A stretch of 33,664 bases of DNA from Lachnospiraceae bacterium UBA3692 (GTDB lineage: Bacteria > Bacillota > Clostridia > Lachnospirales > Lachnospiraceae): NCBI GenBank assembly GCA_002372815.1, contig DFIR01000043.1:1-33664 (forward strand). The letters are read 5' to 3'. This document shows, in pieces, positions 1 through 8,331 of the stretch; position 1 is the first letter of the stretch, and the number at the start of each line of letters is the position of its first letter. The translations under genes were made by a program, and so were the position numbers. The notes under the pieces are model-generated. The model had not been told where the DNA came from, searched no databases, and saw only the letters and a list, made by a program, of their open reading frames with translations.

Positions 1-23
1 ATATTGTTTAACTTAATGACATT

Positions 24-50
24 GGAACCGTCCCCTGTGTGAGGTGTGAG
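24..50 (+). repeat. Dispersed REP-like repeat copy, left edge
   Basis: GGAACCGTCCCCTGTGTGA (24-42) carries the 12-base core AACCGTCCCCTG (26-37), which recurs six more times at the far end of the window. It is followed by an overlapping direct repeat of GTGTGAG (37-43 and 44-50). No inverted partner arm is visible here. The other arm may lie outside the window, or this may be a solitary half-element. Confidence 0.7.
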
Positions 51-54
51 CCTC

Positions 55-83
55 TTCACGAACAGCGGGATTTCTGCTAAAAT
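55..83 (+). promoter_or_regulatory. Predicted sigma-A promoter for the GH13 gene (extended -10)
   Basis: TTCACG (55-60) is followed by a 17-bp spacer and TAAAAT (78-83), with TG at 75-76 giving an extended -10. It lies about 50 bp upstream of the TTG start at 134. A second AT-rich hexamer, TAGAAT (87-92), has no good -35. Confidence 0.5.
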
Positions 84-90
84 AAATAGA

Positions 91-115
91 ATATGCTGTC
101 AGAGACAGCGCATAT
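91..115 (+). other. Leader hairpin before the GH13 start
   Basis: ATATG-CTGTC (91-100) pairs with GACAG (104-108) and CATAT (111-115) around a 3-nt loop, with a 2-nt CG bulge. It ends just upstream of the purine-rich ribosome binding stretch (118-126). No U-tract follows, so it is more likely an mRNA leader structure than a terminator. Its function is unknown. Confidence 0.4.
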
Positions 116-133
116 TTAGGATGAGGTACTGTT

Positions 134-2224
134 TTGGACGCTCAGAAGGAAGACAACAGAAAGCCAGCCCGGGTGATCTCGGGATTCAGGGTGCGGCCGG
201 GGGATCATACTTCCTGCGGGGCGCAGGTGCGTCCCGGCGGCATCAACTTCACGATCGCTTCTGTGGAGGCGACCGGCTGTGAACTGCTGCTGTTCAGGAG
301 GCACAGGAATGTGCCCTTTGCGGTCATACCGATCCCGGAGGATTATCGCATCGGGGGCGTGTATGCCATTTTCGTGGAAGGACTTGCGCCGGAGGAATTC
401 GAGTACGCCTACCGGATCGACGGGCCGTTCGATCCGCATACAGGGGAGTTCTTTGAGCCGGAGAGGATCCTTCTGGATCCCTACGCGAAGGCTGTCGCGG
501 GACAGCGTCCCTGGGGAGCGGCCAAGCGGACCGGCGATTATCACGCGAGGGTCGTGCGGGAGGATTATGACTGGGGGGATACTTCTTTTCCCAGGATACC
601 GCTGGAGGATTCGCTGATCTATGAGATGCATGTCCGCGGATTTACGAGGCACCGCTCTTCGAATGTGGATCATCCGGGCACTTTCCGCGGACTTGCGGAG
701 AAGATCCCTTACCTGAAGGATCTCGGCGTCACGGCTGTGGAACTGATGCCGATCTTTGAATTTGACGAGACCATCAACGCGCGCACGCACGGCGGGAAAC
801 TGCTCCTGGAGTACTGGGGGTACAACACCGTCGCGTTCTTTGCGCCGAATTCGTCCTTTACGGCGCAGGAGGAGCACAGCCGGGAAGGCGATGAGCTCAA
901 GGACACGATCCGTCTCCTGAAGGAGAACGGGATCGAGGTCATCCTGGACGTGGTCTTCAACCATACTGCGGAGGGGAACAGGACGGGCCCGTTCTATTCC
1001 TTCAAGGGGATCGACAACCGGTCCTTCTACATCCTCACGCCCAGCGGCGACTACTTCAATTTCAGCGGCTGCGGCAACACGGTCAACTGCAATCATCCGA
1101 TGGTGCGGCGCTTCATCCTGGACTGTCTCAGGTACTGGGTCTCCCGGTTTCATGTGGACGGCTTCCGGTTCGACCTCGCCAGCATCCTGACGAGGGACTC
1201 CAACGGCGCGCCGATGGAACTGCCGCCGCTTCTGGAGGAGATGGTGAACGACCCGGTGCTCCGGGGCTGCAAGCTGATCGCCGAGCCGTGGGATGCCGGC
1301 GGGCTCTATCAGGTCGGGACATTTCCGTCCTTCGACCGCTTCTCGGAGTGGAACGGCCGCTACAGAGACGCTGTGAGGGACTACCTCAAGGGCAATTACT
1401 GGAACGCGCCGGAGATGGCGGCGCGCCTGACGGGCTCCGGGGATCTCTACCACGGCGGGAGCAGGAACAGGGCGAGCATCAATTTTGTCACATGTCATGA
1501 CGGATTTACGCTCAATGACCTGTTCTCCTACGATCACAAGCACAACGAGAGCAACGGATGGAACAACACCGACGGAGCCGATGACAACCGCAGCTGGAAC
1601 TGCGGCGTGGAGGGCCCGGCGGACGACCCTGTGATCCGGCAGCTGCGGCGGAAGATGATGCGCAGCGCGATCACCGTGCTCATGTGCAGCCGGGGGACGC
1701 CGATGATCCTGGCCGGAGACGAATTCTGCAACACGCAGTTCGGCAACAACAACGCGTACTGCCAGGACAACGAGACGTCCTGGCTGAACTGGGATTACCT
1801 GAAGATCAACGCGGAATTCTACAGCTTCTACAAGAGCGTGATCCATTTCCGCAAGGCACATCCGGCCATCCGGAAGCCGCTTCCGCCGGCCCGCTGCGGA
1901 CTCCCGTCGATCTCCCTGTGCGGCGCGGACCCGGACGACCATGTCGTGACACGCTCCAACATGGTCCTGGGCGTTCTTTATGCCGGAAGGCTGACGGAAG
2001 AGAATCGGGACGACGTGGTCTACATGGTGATCAACGCTTACTGGGAGCCCCGCGAGATCCGTCTGCCGGCGCTGCCCGAAGGATTCTCCTGGGGGCTTGC
2101 GATCGACACGGACGCGATGGACGGAGAGTATTACCGCGAAGAGCCGGAATTCCTTCCCAGACCGATCTATCTGCTGCGGGAGCGCAGCACGGCGGTCTTT
2201 ACGCTGTACCACCAGCCGTCGTGA
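134..2224 (+). CDS. glgX: Glycogen debranching enzyme / isoamylase-type GH13 (GlgX-like)
   Basis: Predicted cytoplasmic alpha-1,6-glucan hydrolase that debranches glycogen or limit dextrins. Residues about 15-100 look like a CBM48 early-set domain, and the GH13 barrel follows. All four GH13 signature regions are present: DVVFNHT, GFRFD with nucleophile Asp347, EPWD with acid/base Glu384, and CHDG with Asp456. At 696 residues it fits the GlgX/TreX/isoamylase group. The start is TTG at 134, chosen because GAGG (123-126) sits 7 bases before it and no in-frame ATG fits. There is no signal peptide. The response-regulator gene follows after 13 bp. Without glgA, glgB or glgP nearby, physiological direction (glycogen turnover versus maltodextrin use) cannot be fixed. 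Pullulanase or TreX activity is the main alternative. Confidence 0.9.
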   Translation: MDAQKEDNRKPARVISGFRVRPGDHTSCGAQVRPGGINFTIASVEATGCELLLFRRHRNVPFAVIPIPEDYRIGGVYAIFVEGLAPEEFEYAYRIDGPFDPHTGEFFEPERILLDPYAKAVAGQRPWGAAKRTGDYHARVVREDYDWGDTSFPRIPLEDSLIYEMHVRGFTRHRSSNVDHPGTFRGLAEKIPYLKDLGVTAVELMPIFEFDETINARTHGGKLLLEYWGYNTVAFFAPNSSFTAQEEHSREGDELKDTIRLLKENGIEVILDVVFNHTAEGNRTGPFYSFKGIDNRSFYILTPSGDYFNFSGCGNTVNCNHPMVRRFILDCLRYWVSRFHVDGFRFDLASILTRDSNGAPMELPPLLEEMVNDPVLRGCKLIAEPWDAGGLYQVGTFPSFDRFSEWNGRYRDAVRDYLKGNYWNAPEMAARLTGSGDLYHGGSRNRASINFVTCHDGFTLNDLFSYDHKHNESNGWNNTDGADDNRSWNCGVEGPADDPVIRQLRRKMMRSAITVLMCSRGTPMILAGDEFCNTQFGNNNAYCQDNETSWLNWDYLKINAEFYSFYKSVIHFRKAHPAIRKPLPPARCGLPSISLCGADPDDHVVTRSNMVLGVLYAGRLTEENRDDVVYMVINAYWEPREIRLPALPEGFSWGLAIDTDAMDGEYYREEPEFLPRPIYLLRERSTAVFTLYHQPS

Positions 2225-2237
2225 GGAGGTGCTTTAT

Positions 2238-2927
2238 ATGGACAGGCGCAAGATTCTGATCGCGGACGACGAGCCGCGCCTTCGGAAACTGATCGGCGAT
2301 TACCTGAAGAAGAGCGGCTATGAGCCGCTGGAAGCCGGGGACGGGCGGGAAGCCCTGGCGGTCCTGGACAGAGAGCCGGACACGGCGCTCGCCATCCTGG
2401 ACGTCATGATGCCCTATATCGACGGCCTGACCGTGTGCCGGGAGATCCGCAGGACGTCCCGGATCCCCGTGATCATCCTGACCGCGAAGAGCGAGGAGCT
2501 GGATGAGCTGAACGGCTTTGACGCCGGTGCGGATGAATATGTCACGAAGCCCTTCAGCCCGCGCACGCTGGTGGCGCGTGTCGACGCCCTGCTGCGCCGC
2601 ACGGCCCCGGCCGAGTCGGACTGCCTGGAGATCGGCGGCATCCGTCTGGATGTGAGCGCCCACACAGTGACGGTGGACGGCAAGCCGGTGGAGCTGAGCT
2701 ACAAGGAATTCGAGCTGCTCCGATACTTCATGGAGAACCGCGGCATCGCCCTGAGCCGCGAGAAATTCCTGAACAACGTCTGGAACTACGACTATTTCGG
2801 CGATGCGAGAACCGTCGACACTCATGTGAAGAAGCTCCGCAGCAAGCTCGGCGACAAGGGCAGTATGATCCGCACGGTATGGGGCGTCGGCTACAAATTT
2901 GACACGGACCGGGAGGCGTCGCTTTGA
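2238..2927 (+). CDS. OmpR/PhoB-family response regulator
   Basis: A 229-residue DNA-binding response regulator. The N-terminal receiver has the acidic pair after ILIADDE, phosphoacceptor Asp55 in LDVMMP, Thr in ILTAKS and Lys in YVTKPFSP. The C-terminal winged helix (about 130-225) includes LSYKEFELL, and ends with DTHVKKLRSKL and RTVWGVGYKF, typical of OmpR/PhoB proteins. The ATG at 2238 follows GAGGAGGT (2223-2230) with good spacing. An upstream extension in the same frame lies inside the debranching-enzyme gene and is not needed for the receiver fold. The gene overlaps the cognate kinase by 4 bp, so the two are translationally coupled. The regulon is not evident from the sequence. The adjacent glgX and hisHF are co-transcribed candidates. 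Confidence 0.93.
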   Translation: MDRRKILIADDEPRLRKLIGDYLKKSGYEPLEAGDGREALAVLDREPDTALAILDVMMPYIDGLTVCREIRRTSRIPVIILTAKSEELDELNGFDAGADEYVTKPFSPRTLVARVDALLRRTAPAESDCLEIGGIRLDVSAHTVTVDGKPVELSYKEFELLRYFMENRGIALSREKFLNNVWNYDYFGDARTVDTHVKKLRSKLGDKGSMIRTVWGVGYKFDTDREASL

Positions 2928-4495
2928 AGAAGAGACCTTTGCGGCTGTCTGTGCTGTTCACGTCCGCCTTCATCCTTCTCATGCTCGGCGCGATCGGGAT
3001 GTGCTGGATCCTGAACCGGCAGTTCCTGGGCACCTATTACCGCTACCGGCAGGAGAAGGAACTCATCCGGATGTTCGGCACGCTGCAGGAGTCCGCGCAG
3101 CAGGGGAGCCTGTACTCTGAAGAGATGCGCGCCAGACTCCGGCAGGCGGTGAGCACGGACAGCATTTCCATCGCCCTCATGGACACCGATTCGGGGTCGG
3201 TCGAGACCTACTCCACGGACCGCGAGACCACGATCCGCCGCCTCTGGGACACCGTGATGGACGCGACGCCCACACTCGAGGACCAGGAGGACGGGGAGAC
3301 GGATACACGCAGCGTACCGGAGAGCGCTCCTCCCCAGGACCACTGCATCGTCGGGAAAACGCAGGAACGCGACGGCTATGTCCTGCGCACGGTCCGGAAC
3401 ATCCGCACGGAGACGGATTTCCTGGAACTCAGCGGGAAGCTCTCCGACGGAAGCTACGTCCTCCTGCGGAGCGCGCTGGAGCGCATCGCGAAGAGCTCGG
3501 AGGCGGCGAACCGTTTTCTCGGATATACGGGACTTCTGACGATCCTGCTGGGGGCAGCGGTCTCCGTACTGCTGTCGTCCCGCCTGACGGAGCCCATGCG
3601 CGAGCTGACGCGGATCTCCCAGCGCATGAAGGAGCTGGATTTCAGCGCCAAGTACCGCGGCGGCAGCAGCACAAGAGAAATGCAGGAGCTCGGCGAGAAC
3701 ATGAACGAGCTGTCGGGGACCCTGGAGCGCACGCTCTCGGACCTCAAGACGGCCAACAATGAACTGCAGCAGGACCTGGCGCGCCGCGAGCAGATCGAGG
3801 AGATGCGCAGGGAATTCCTGACCAATGTGACCCATGAGCTCAAGACGCCCCTGTCGCTCATCAGCGGATACGCGGAGGGGCTGCAGGAAGGCATCACGGA
3901 GGACCCGGAGAGCCGGGACTTCTACTGCAGCGTCATCGTCGACGAGGCGGGCCGGATGAACCGGCTCGTACAGAGCCTCATGACCCTGAACCAGCTGGAA
4001 TTCGGCCGCATGACCGCGGAGATGCAGCGGTTCGATATCGTGGAACTGGCGGGAGGCCACCTGGAGACGGTACGGCTTCTCGCGCAGCGGAGCGGCATGC
4101 AGGTCCGCATGGAGCAGACGGAGCCCATCGACGTGTGGGCGGATCCTTTTCTCACGGAGGAAGTCTTCTCGAACTATGTGAGCAACGCGCTCCACTATGC
4201 GGAGGGCGAGAAGATCATCGATATCCGATTCGAACGGCGGCGGGACAAGGTGCGCGTCACCGTCTTCAACACCGGCAAGCCGATCCCGGAGGATATCCTC
4301 CCGCACATCTGGGAGAAATTCTACAAGGTCGACAAGGCCAGGACGCGGTCCTACGGCGGCAGCGGCGTCGGACTGTCCATCGTCAAGGCGGCCATGGAAC
4401 TGATGCACCAGGCCTACGGAGCAGACCGCTATGACAACGGCATGGCCTTCTGGTTTGAACTGGACACGAACGCACAGGAAGAAAGACAGGAGTGA
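2924..4495 (+). CDS. Membrane sensor histidine kinase (HisKA/HATPase)
   Basis: A 523-residue partner of the preceding regulator. One membrane helix lies near residues 9-30 and a second near 197-218. Between them is an extracytoplasmic region of about 165 residues with no recognisable ligand fold. A HAMP-like segment and coiled coil (about 219-290) lead to the dimerisation/phosphoacceptor helix with His304 in THELKTP. The catalytic domain shows the N box (Asn417 and Asn421 in NYVSNALHYAEG), NTGKP, WEKFYK and the glycine box GGSGVGLSIVK. The TTG start at 2924 overlaps the regulator's stop (TTGA) and has GGGAGG at 2911-2916. hisH follows 3 bp after the stop. Overall architecture resembles two-component sensors of cell-envelope stress, but the stimulus is unknown. 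Confidence 0.93.
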   Translation: MKKRPLRLSVLFTSAFILLMLGAIGMCWILNRQFLGTYYRYRQEKELIRMFGTLQESAQQGSLYSEEMRARLRQAVSTDSISIALMDTDSGSVETYSTDRETTIRRLWDTVMDATPTLEDQEDGETDTRSVPESAPPQDHCIVGKTQERDGYVLRTVRNIRTETDFLELSGKLSDGSYVLLRSALERIAKSSEAANRFLGYTGLLTILLGAAVSVLLSSRLTEPMRELTRISQRMKELDFSAKYRGGSSTREMQELGENMNELSGTLERTLSDLKTANNELQQDLARREQIEEMRREFLTNVTHELKTPLSLISGYAEGLQEGITEDPESRDFYCSVIVDEAGRMNRLVQSLMTLNQLEFGRMTAEMQRFDIVELAGGHLETVRLLAQRSGMQVRMEQTEPIDVWADPFLTEEVFSNYVSNALHYAEGEKIIDIRFERRRDKVRVTVFNTGKPIPEDILPHIWEKFYKVDKARTRSYGGSGVGLSIVKAAMELMHQAYGADRYDNGMAFWFELDTNAQEERQE

Positions 4496-4498
4496 CAG

Positions 4499-5131
4499 GT
4501 GGTAACGATCATCGATTATGACGCCGGCAATATCATGAGCGTGGCGAACGCGGTGCGCTATCTCGGGGAGGAAGTGCGTCTCTCGAAGGATCCGGCAGAG
4601 ATCCTCTCGGCGGAGCGGCTCATCCTTCCGGGCGTCGGCGCGTTCGGGGACGCGATGGGACGCCTGCAGGCCTTCGGACTGGATCAGACGATCCGGGAGG
4701 CCGTCGGCAGGGGCATCCCGCTGCTGGGAATCTGCCTTGGCATGCAGCTCCTCTTCGACGAGAGCGAGGAGAGCCCGGGTGTGCAGGGACTCGGTCTGCT
4801 GCGGGGGAAGATCCTCCGGATCCCGGACGGCGACGGACGCAAGGTCCCGCAGATCGGCTGGAATGACCTGACGTGGAACGCGAACGGCGGCGGCCGGCTC
4901 ATGCAGGGCGTGCCCGAGCACAGCTATGTCTATTTCGTCCATTCCTACTATCTGCAGGCGGAGGATCCGTCGATCGTGACGGCGACCACGGACTACGGCG
5001 TGCAGATCCATGCAGCCGTGGAGAAGGACCAGCTCTGCGCCTGCCAGTTCCATCCGGAGAAGAGCGCCGAGACCGGCCTCGCCATGCTGCGCAATTTCCT
5101 GCGCTTTCAGAAGGAGGTGCCGGTATGCTGA
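4499..5131 (+). CDS. hisH: Imidazole glycerol phosphate synthase, glutaminase subunit HisH
   Basis: Class I glutamine amidotransferase subunit that releases ammonia from glutamine and channels it to HisF in histidine biosynthesis. Its 210 residues match the family. The oxyanion/nucleophile segment GICLGMQLL contains Cys79. The C-terminal QFHPEKS supplies His185 and Glu187, completing the triad. The N-terminal IIDYDAGN and LPGVGAFG motifs are typical. The start is GTG at 4499, because the AGACAGGAG stretch precedes it and the protein begins VTIIDYDAGN as expected. It starts 3 bp after the kinase stop and overlaps hisF by 7 bp, which fits obligate 1:1 complex formation. No other his genes are in the window. 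Confidence 0.96.
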   Translation: MVTIIDYDAGNIMSVANAVRYLGEEVRLSKDPAEILSAERLILPGVGAFGDAMGRLQAFGLDQTIREAVGRGIPLLGICLGMQLLFDESEESPGVQGLGLLRGKILRIPDGDGRKVPQIGWNDLTWNANGGGRLMQGVPEHSYVYFVHSYYLQAEDPSIVTATTDYGVQIHAAVEKDQLCACQFHPEKSAETGLAMLRNFLRFQKEVPVC

Positions 5132-5886
5132 CGAAACGGATCATTCCCTGCCTGGACGTCAAGAACGGACGGGTGGTCAAGGGCGTCAATTTCGTCCGCC
5201 TGCAGGACGCGGGGGACCCCGTGGAAGCCGGCGCGGCCTACTCGCAGGCCGGCGCGGACGAACTGGTATTCCTGGACATCACGGCGACCAGCGACGCGCG
5301 GGATACCGTCGCCGATATGGTGCGGCGCGTGGCGGAGCGCGTCTTCATCCCCTTCACTGTGGGGGGCGGGATCCGCACGACGGAGGATATGAAGCTGATC
5401 CTGCGCGCAGGCGCGGACAAGGTGTCCGTGAACTCCGCAGCGATCCTGCGGCCGGAACTGATCGCGGAAGGCGCGGAGCGGTTCGGCAGACAGTGTATCG
5501 TCGTGGCCGTGGACGCGCGGCGGCGCCAGGACGGAGACGGCTGGACCATCTACCGCAGCGGCGGCCGGATCGACACCGGGATCGACGCGCTGGAGTGGGT
5601 GCGCAGGGCGGAGGAGCTCGGCGCAGGAGAGATCCTGCTCACCAGCATGGACGGAGACGGCACGAAGGCCGGTTATGACATAGCGCTGACCAGGGCCGTA
5701 TCGGACGCCGTGGGGATCCCCGTGATCGCGTCGGGCGGCGCCGGCACGGCGGAGCACTTCGCGCAGGCGCTCACCGAGGGCGGCGCGGACGCGGCACTGG
5801 CTGCGTCTTTGTTCCACTTCCGGGAGCTCGAGATCCGGGAAGTGAAGGCATATCTGAGAGAGAAGGGCATCCCGGTCCGCCTCTGA
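5125..5886 (+). CDS. hisF: Imidazole glycerol phosphate synthase, cyclase subunit HisF
   Basis: A 253-residue (beta/alpha)8-barrel cyclase. It uses HisH-derived ammonia to convert PRFAR to imidazole glycerol phosphate and AICAR. The catalytic Asp11 lies in IPCLDVKNGRVVKG, and the second catalytic Asp in VVAVDAR. Phosphate-binding loops TVGGGI and ASGGAG are intact. The ATG at 5125 follows AAGGAGGT (5111-5118). The start lies inside the end of hisH, so the two are translationally coupled. The length is normal. A longer in-frame extension upstream would be HisH-encoding DNA in another frame and is rejected. Confidence 0.97.
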   Translation: MLTKRIIPCLDVKNGRVVKGVNFVRLQDAGDPVEAGAAYSQAGADELVFLDITATSDARDTVADMVRRVAERVFIPFTVGGGIRTTEDMKLILRAGADKVSVNSAAILRPELIAEGAERFGRQCIVVAVDARRRQDGDGWTIYRSGGRIDTGIDALEWVRRAEELGAGEILLTSMDGDGTKAGYDIALTRAVSDAVGIPVIASGGAGTAEHFAQALTEGGADAALAASLFHFRELEIREVKAYLREKGIPVRL

Positions 5887-5929
5887 GCGCAGACCGGTAC
5901 ACATACCTTTAAAGGGAGGAAGGATCGTT

Positions 5930-7639
5930 ATGAACGCATTGACATCCGGTTTCGGAAAGATTCGGAGAAAAACGGCCCGGGCAGCCAGAAAAACCAAGAA
6001 ACTGATCACGACGGCTGCAACAGCACCTGCGGAGACACCCGCACCTGCAGTCGCTCCTGCACCGGCGGAGACACCCGTGACGGCGGAAGCGGCTCCGGCG
6101 GCCCCGGCCCCCGCGCCGCTGTATACACAGGCGGACGCCGAGGCGGTCTTCCGCTGGTTCCGCGAGATCTCGAAGATCCCGAGAGGGAGCGGCAATACGA
6201 AGGGAATCAGTGATTATATCGCTGCTTTTGCCGCGGAGAGGGGACTGGAGTACCGTCAGGACGAGCTCGGCAACGTGCTCATCCGCAAGGCGGCCTCGAA
6301 AGGGGCGGAGCAGGCACCCGGCATCGCGCTGCAGGGACACATCGACATGGTGTGCGAGCAGGAGAACGGCAGGGACATCGACATGACCGCGGTGGGCCCC
6401 ATGCTTATGACGGAGGGCGACTGGCTCACGGCCGACGGCACGACGCTGGGAGCGGACAACGGCATCGCCGCCGCGATGATGCTCGCGCTGCTGGATGACC
6501 GGGAAGCGGTCCATCCGATGCTGGAGTGCATCTTCACGGTGGACGAGGAGATCGGCCTCCTGGGAGCGGATTTCATGGACCTGTCCGACCTGCAGTCGCG
6601 GCAGATGATGAACCTGGACTCGGAGCAGGAGGGCGTATTCACGGCCGGCTGTGCCGGAGGCGCGGAAGTGCACGTCACGATCCCCGTCAAGACCTCGCAC
6701 CATACCGGTATTCCCGTCGACGTGACGGTGTCCGGCCTGCTCGGCGGGCATTCCGGCGAGATGATCGGCCGCGGCCGCGCGAATGCGGACCTGGTGCTGG
6801 CGAGAATTCTTTACTCCCTTCTGGAGGAGATGTCCTTCCGCCTGATCTCCATGCAGGGAGGCAACAAGGACAACGCGATCCCGCGCAGCGCACAGGCGCG
6901 CATCCTGCTGCCTGCGGACAGCGATCCCGACAAGGCGCAGCAGATCCTGGAGGAGCACGCCGCGAAGATCGCCGCGGAGTACAGCCGCACCGACAGAGAA
7001 CTCTCCGTGGAGATCAGCGCGGAGATCCCCGCTGACGGCTCCGCGCCGGCGGATAAGTGCACCGCGATCGGCAGAGGCTCGACCAGGAGGATCCTGCAGT
7101 ACCTGGTGGTGACGCCGGACGGCGTCCTGGAGTACGATCCCTCCTTCCCCGGCCTTCCGCAGACGTCCCTGAACCTGGGCGTCCTGAGGGTCGATGAGAA
7201 GGGCATGACGGCCATCTACCTGCTCCGGAGCAGCGTCAATTCCCAGAGGGAGGCGCTGGAGCAGAAGATCCGCGCGCTGGCCGCGGCGTTCGAGGCGAAG
7301 ATGGTCGTGAAGTCCGCCTATCCCGCCTGGGAGTTCCTCACGGAGTCGCCTTTCCGCGACAGGCTCATCCTCGAGTATGAGCGGCAGAACGGGGAGAAGC
7401 CTTCTGTGAAGATGACCCACGGAGGTCTCGAGTGCGGCATCCTGTCGGCGAAGGTGGAGGGCCTCGACTGCATCTCCCTGGGACCGGACATGTACGGCGT
7501 GCACACGCCGGAAGAGCATCTGAGCATCCCCTCCACGGTGCGGGTCTGGAACTTCCTGAAAGGCGCGCTGCAGACCTTTGCGGGGACAGCCGCGGAGCAT
7601 GAAGCAGAACCTGAAGCGGAAGCTTCCGCTGGGAGGTAG
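5930..7639 (+). CDS. pepD: PepD-like aminoacyl-histidine dipeptidase (M20) with N-terminal extension
   Basis: Predicted metallo-dipeptidase of the M20C (Xaa-His dipeptidase) group. The catalytic core starts near residue 65 (YTQADAEAVFRWF). Metal and catalytic motifs are GHIDMVCE, LGADNGIA, DEEIGLLGA, LDSEQEG and the late HGGLECG. The M20 dimerisation (lid) domain lies between the last two. PepD proteins usually have about 480-490 residues, whereas this one has 569. The surplus is a basic Arg/Lys segment (about 10-27), an Ala/Pro/Thr-rich linker (about 28-64) and a Glu/Ala tail. No hydrophobic core follows the basic segment, so this is not a normal signal peptide. The ATG at 5930 has GGGAGGAAGG just upstream. 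A core-only start would need an unmarked internal codon. ung begins 2 bp after the stop. Confidence 0.88.
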   Translation: MNALTSGFGKIRRKTARAARKTKKLITTAATAPAETPAPAVAPAPAETPVTAEAAPAAPAPAPLYTQADAEAVFRWFREISKIPRGSGNTKGISDYIAAFAAERGLEYRQDELGNVLIRKAASKGAEQAPGIALQGHIDMVCEQENGRDIDMTAVGPMLMTEGDWLTADGTTLGADNGIAAAMMLALLDDREAVHPMLECIFTVDEEIGLLGADFMDLSDLQSRQMMNLDSEQEGVFTAGCAGGAEVHVTIPVKTSHHTGIPVDVTVSGLLGGHSGEMIGRGRANADLVLARILYSLLEEMSFRLISMQGGNKDNAIPRSAQARILLPADSDPDKAQQILEEHAAKIAAEYSRTDRELSVEISAEIPADGSAPADKCTAIGRGSTRRILQYLVVTPDGVLEYDPSFPGLPQTSLNLGVLRVDEKGMTAIYLLRSSVNSQREALEQKIRALAAAFEAKMVVKSAYPAWEFLTESPFRDRLILEYERQNGEKPSVKMTHGGLECGILSAKVEGLDCISLGPDMYGVHTPEEHLSIPSTVRVWNFLKGALQTFAGTAAEHEAEPEAEASAGR

Positions 7640-7641
7640 AC

Positions 7642-8310
7642 ATGGCGCAGATCACGGGAGACTGGCAGCGGGAACTCGCACCTGAATTCTCGAAGCCCTA
7701 CTATAAGGACCTGTTCCTCTTCGTGCGGGAGGAGTACAGGAACCGGACGATCTATCCGCCGCCGCAGGACCTCTTCAACGCCCTGCACCTGACGCCGCTC
7801 TCGAAAGTGAAGGTCGTGATCCTGGGACAGGATCCCTACCACAACGTACATCAGGCGCACGGCCTGTGCTTCTCGGTCCCGGAGGACCAGACGCAGATCC
7901 CGCCCTCGCTCCAGAACATCTTCCGGGAGCTGCACGACGACGTGGGCTGCCGGATCCCGCAGCACGGCTGCCTGAAGAAATGGGCGGAGCAGGGCGTGCT
8001 CCTTCTCAACACGGTCCTCACGGTGCGCGCGCACGAGCCGAATTCGCACCGGGGACACGGGTGGGAGTACTTCACCGACGCGATCCTGGAGGCCGTGAAC
8101 CGGCAGGACCGCCCGGTCGTCTACATGCTCTGGGGCACGCCGGCGCAGTCCAAGGCGCCGATGCTCACCAATCCGCGCCACCTGATCCTGCGGGCACCGC
8201 ATCCGAGCCCGCTGTCGGCGTACAGAGGCTTCTTCGGATGCGCACATTTCAGCAGATGCAATGAATTTCTGACAGCCCACGGCGAGACGCCCATCGACTG
8301 GCAGATCTGA
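7642..8310 (+). CDS. ung: Uracil-DNA glycosylase, family 1
   Basis: Removes uracil from DNA to start base-excision repair. The water-activating loop GQDPYHNVHQAHG contains Asp64. LLLNTVLTVRAHEPNSH carries the uracil-contacting Asn. The minor-groove intercalation loop HPSPLSAYRGFFG carries His187. The 222 residues match the family. The ATG at 7642 comes 2 bp after the pepD stop, with GGGAGG at 7631-7636, so translation is probably coupled to pepD. No unusual features. Confidence 0.97.
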   Translation: MAQITGDWQRELAPEFSKPYYKDLFLFVREEYRNRTIYPPPQDLFNALHLTPLSKVKVVILGQDPYHNVHQAHGLCFSVPEDQTQIPPSLQNIFRELHDDVGCRIPQHGCLKKWAEQGVLLLNTVLTVRAHEPNSHRGHGWEYFTDAILEAVNRQDRPVVYMLWGTPAQSKAPMLTNPRHLILRAPHPSPLSAYRGFFGCAHFSRCNEFLTAHGETPIDWQI

Positions 8311-8331
8311 TCCACCGGAGGTTTTAAAAGA

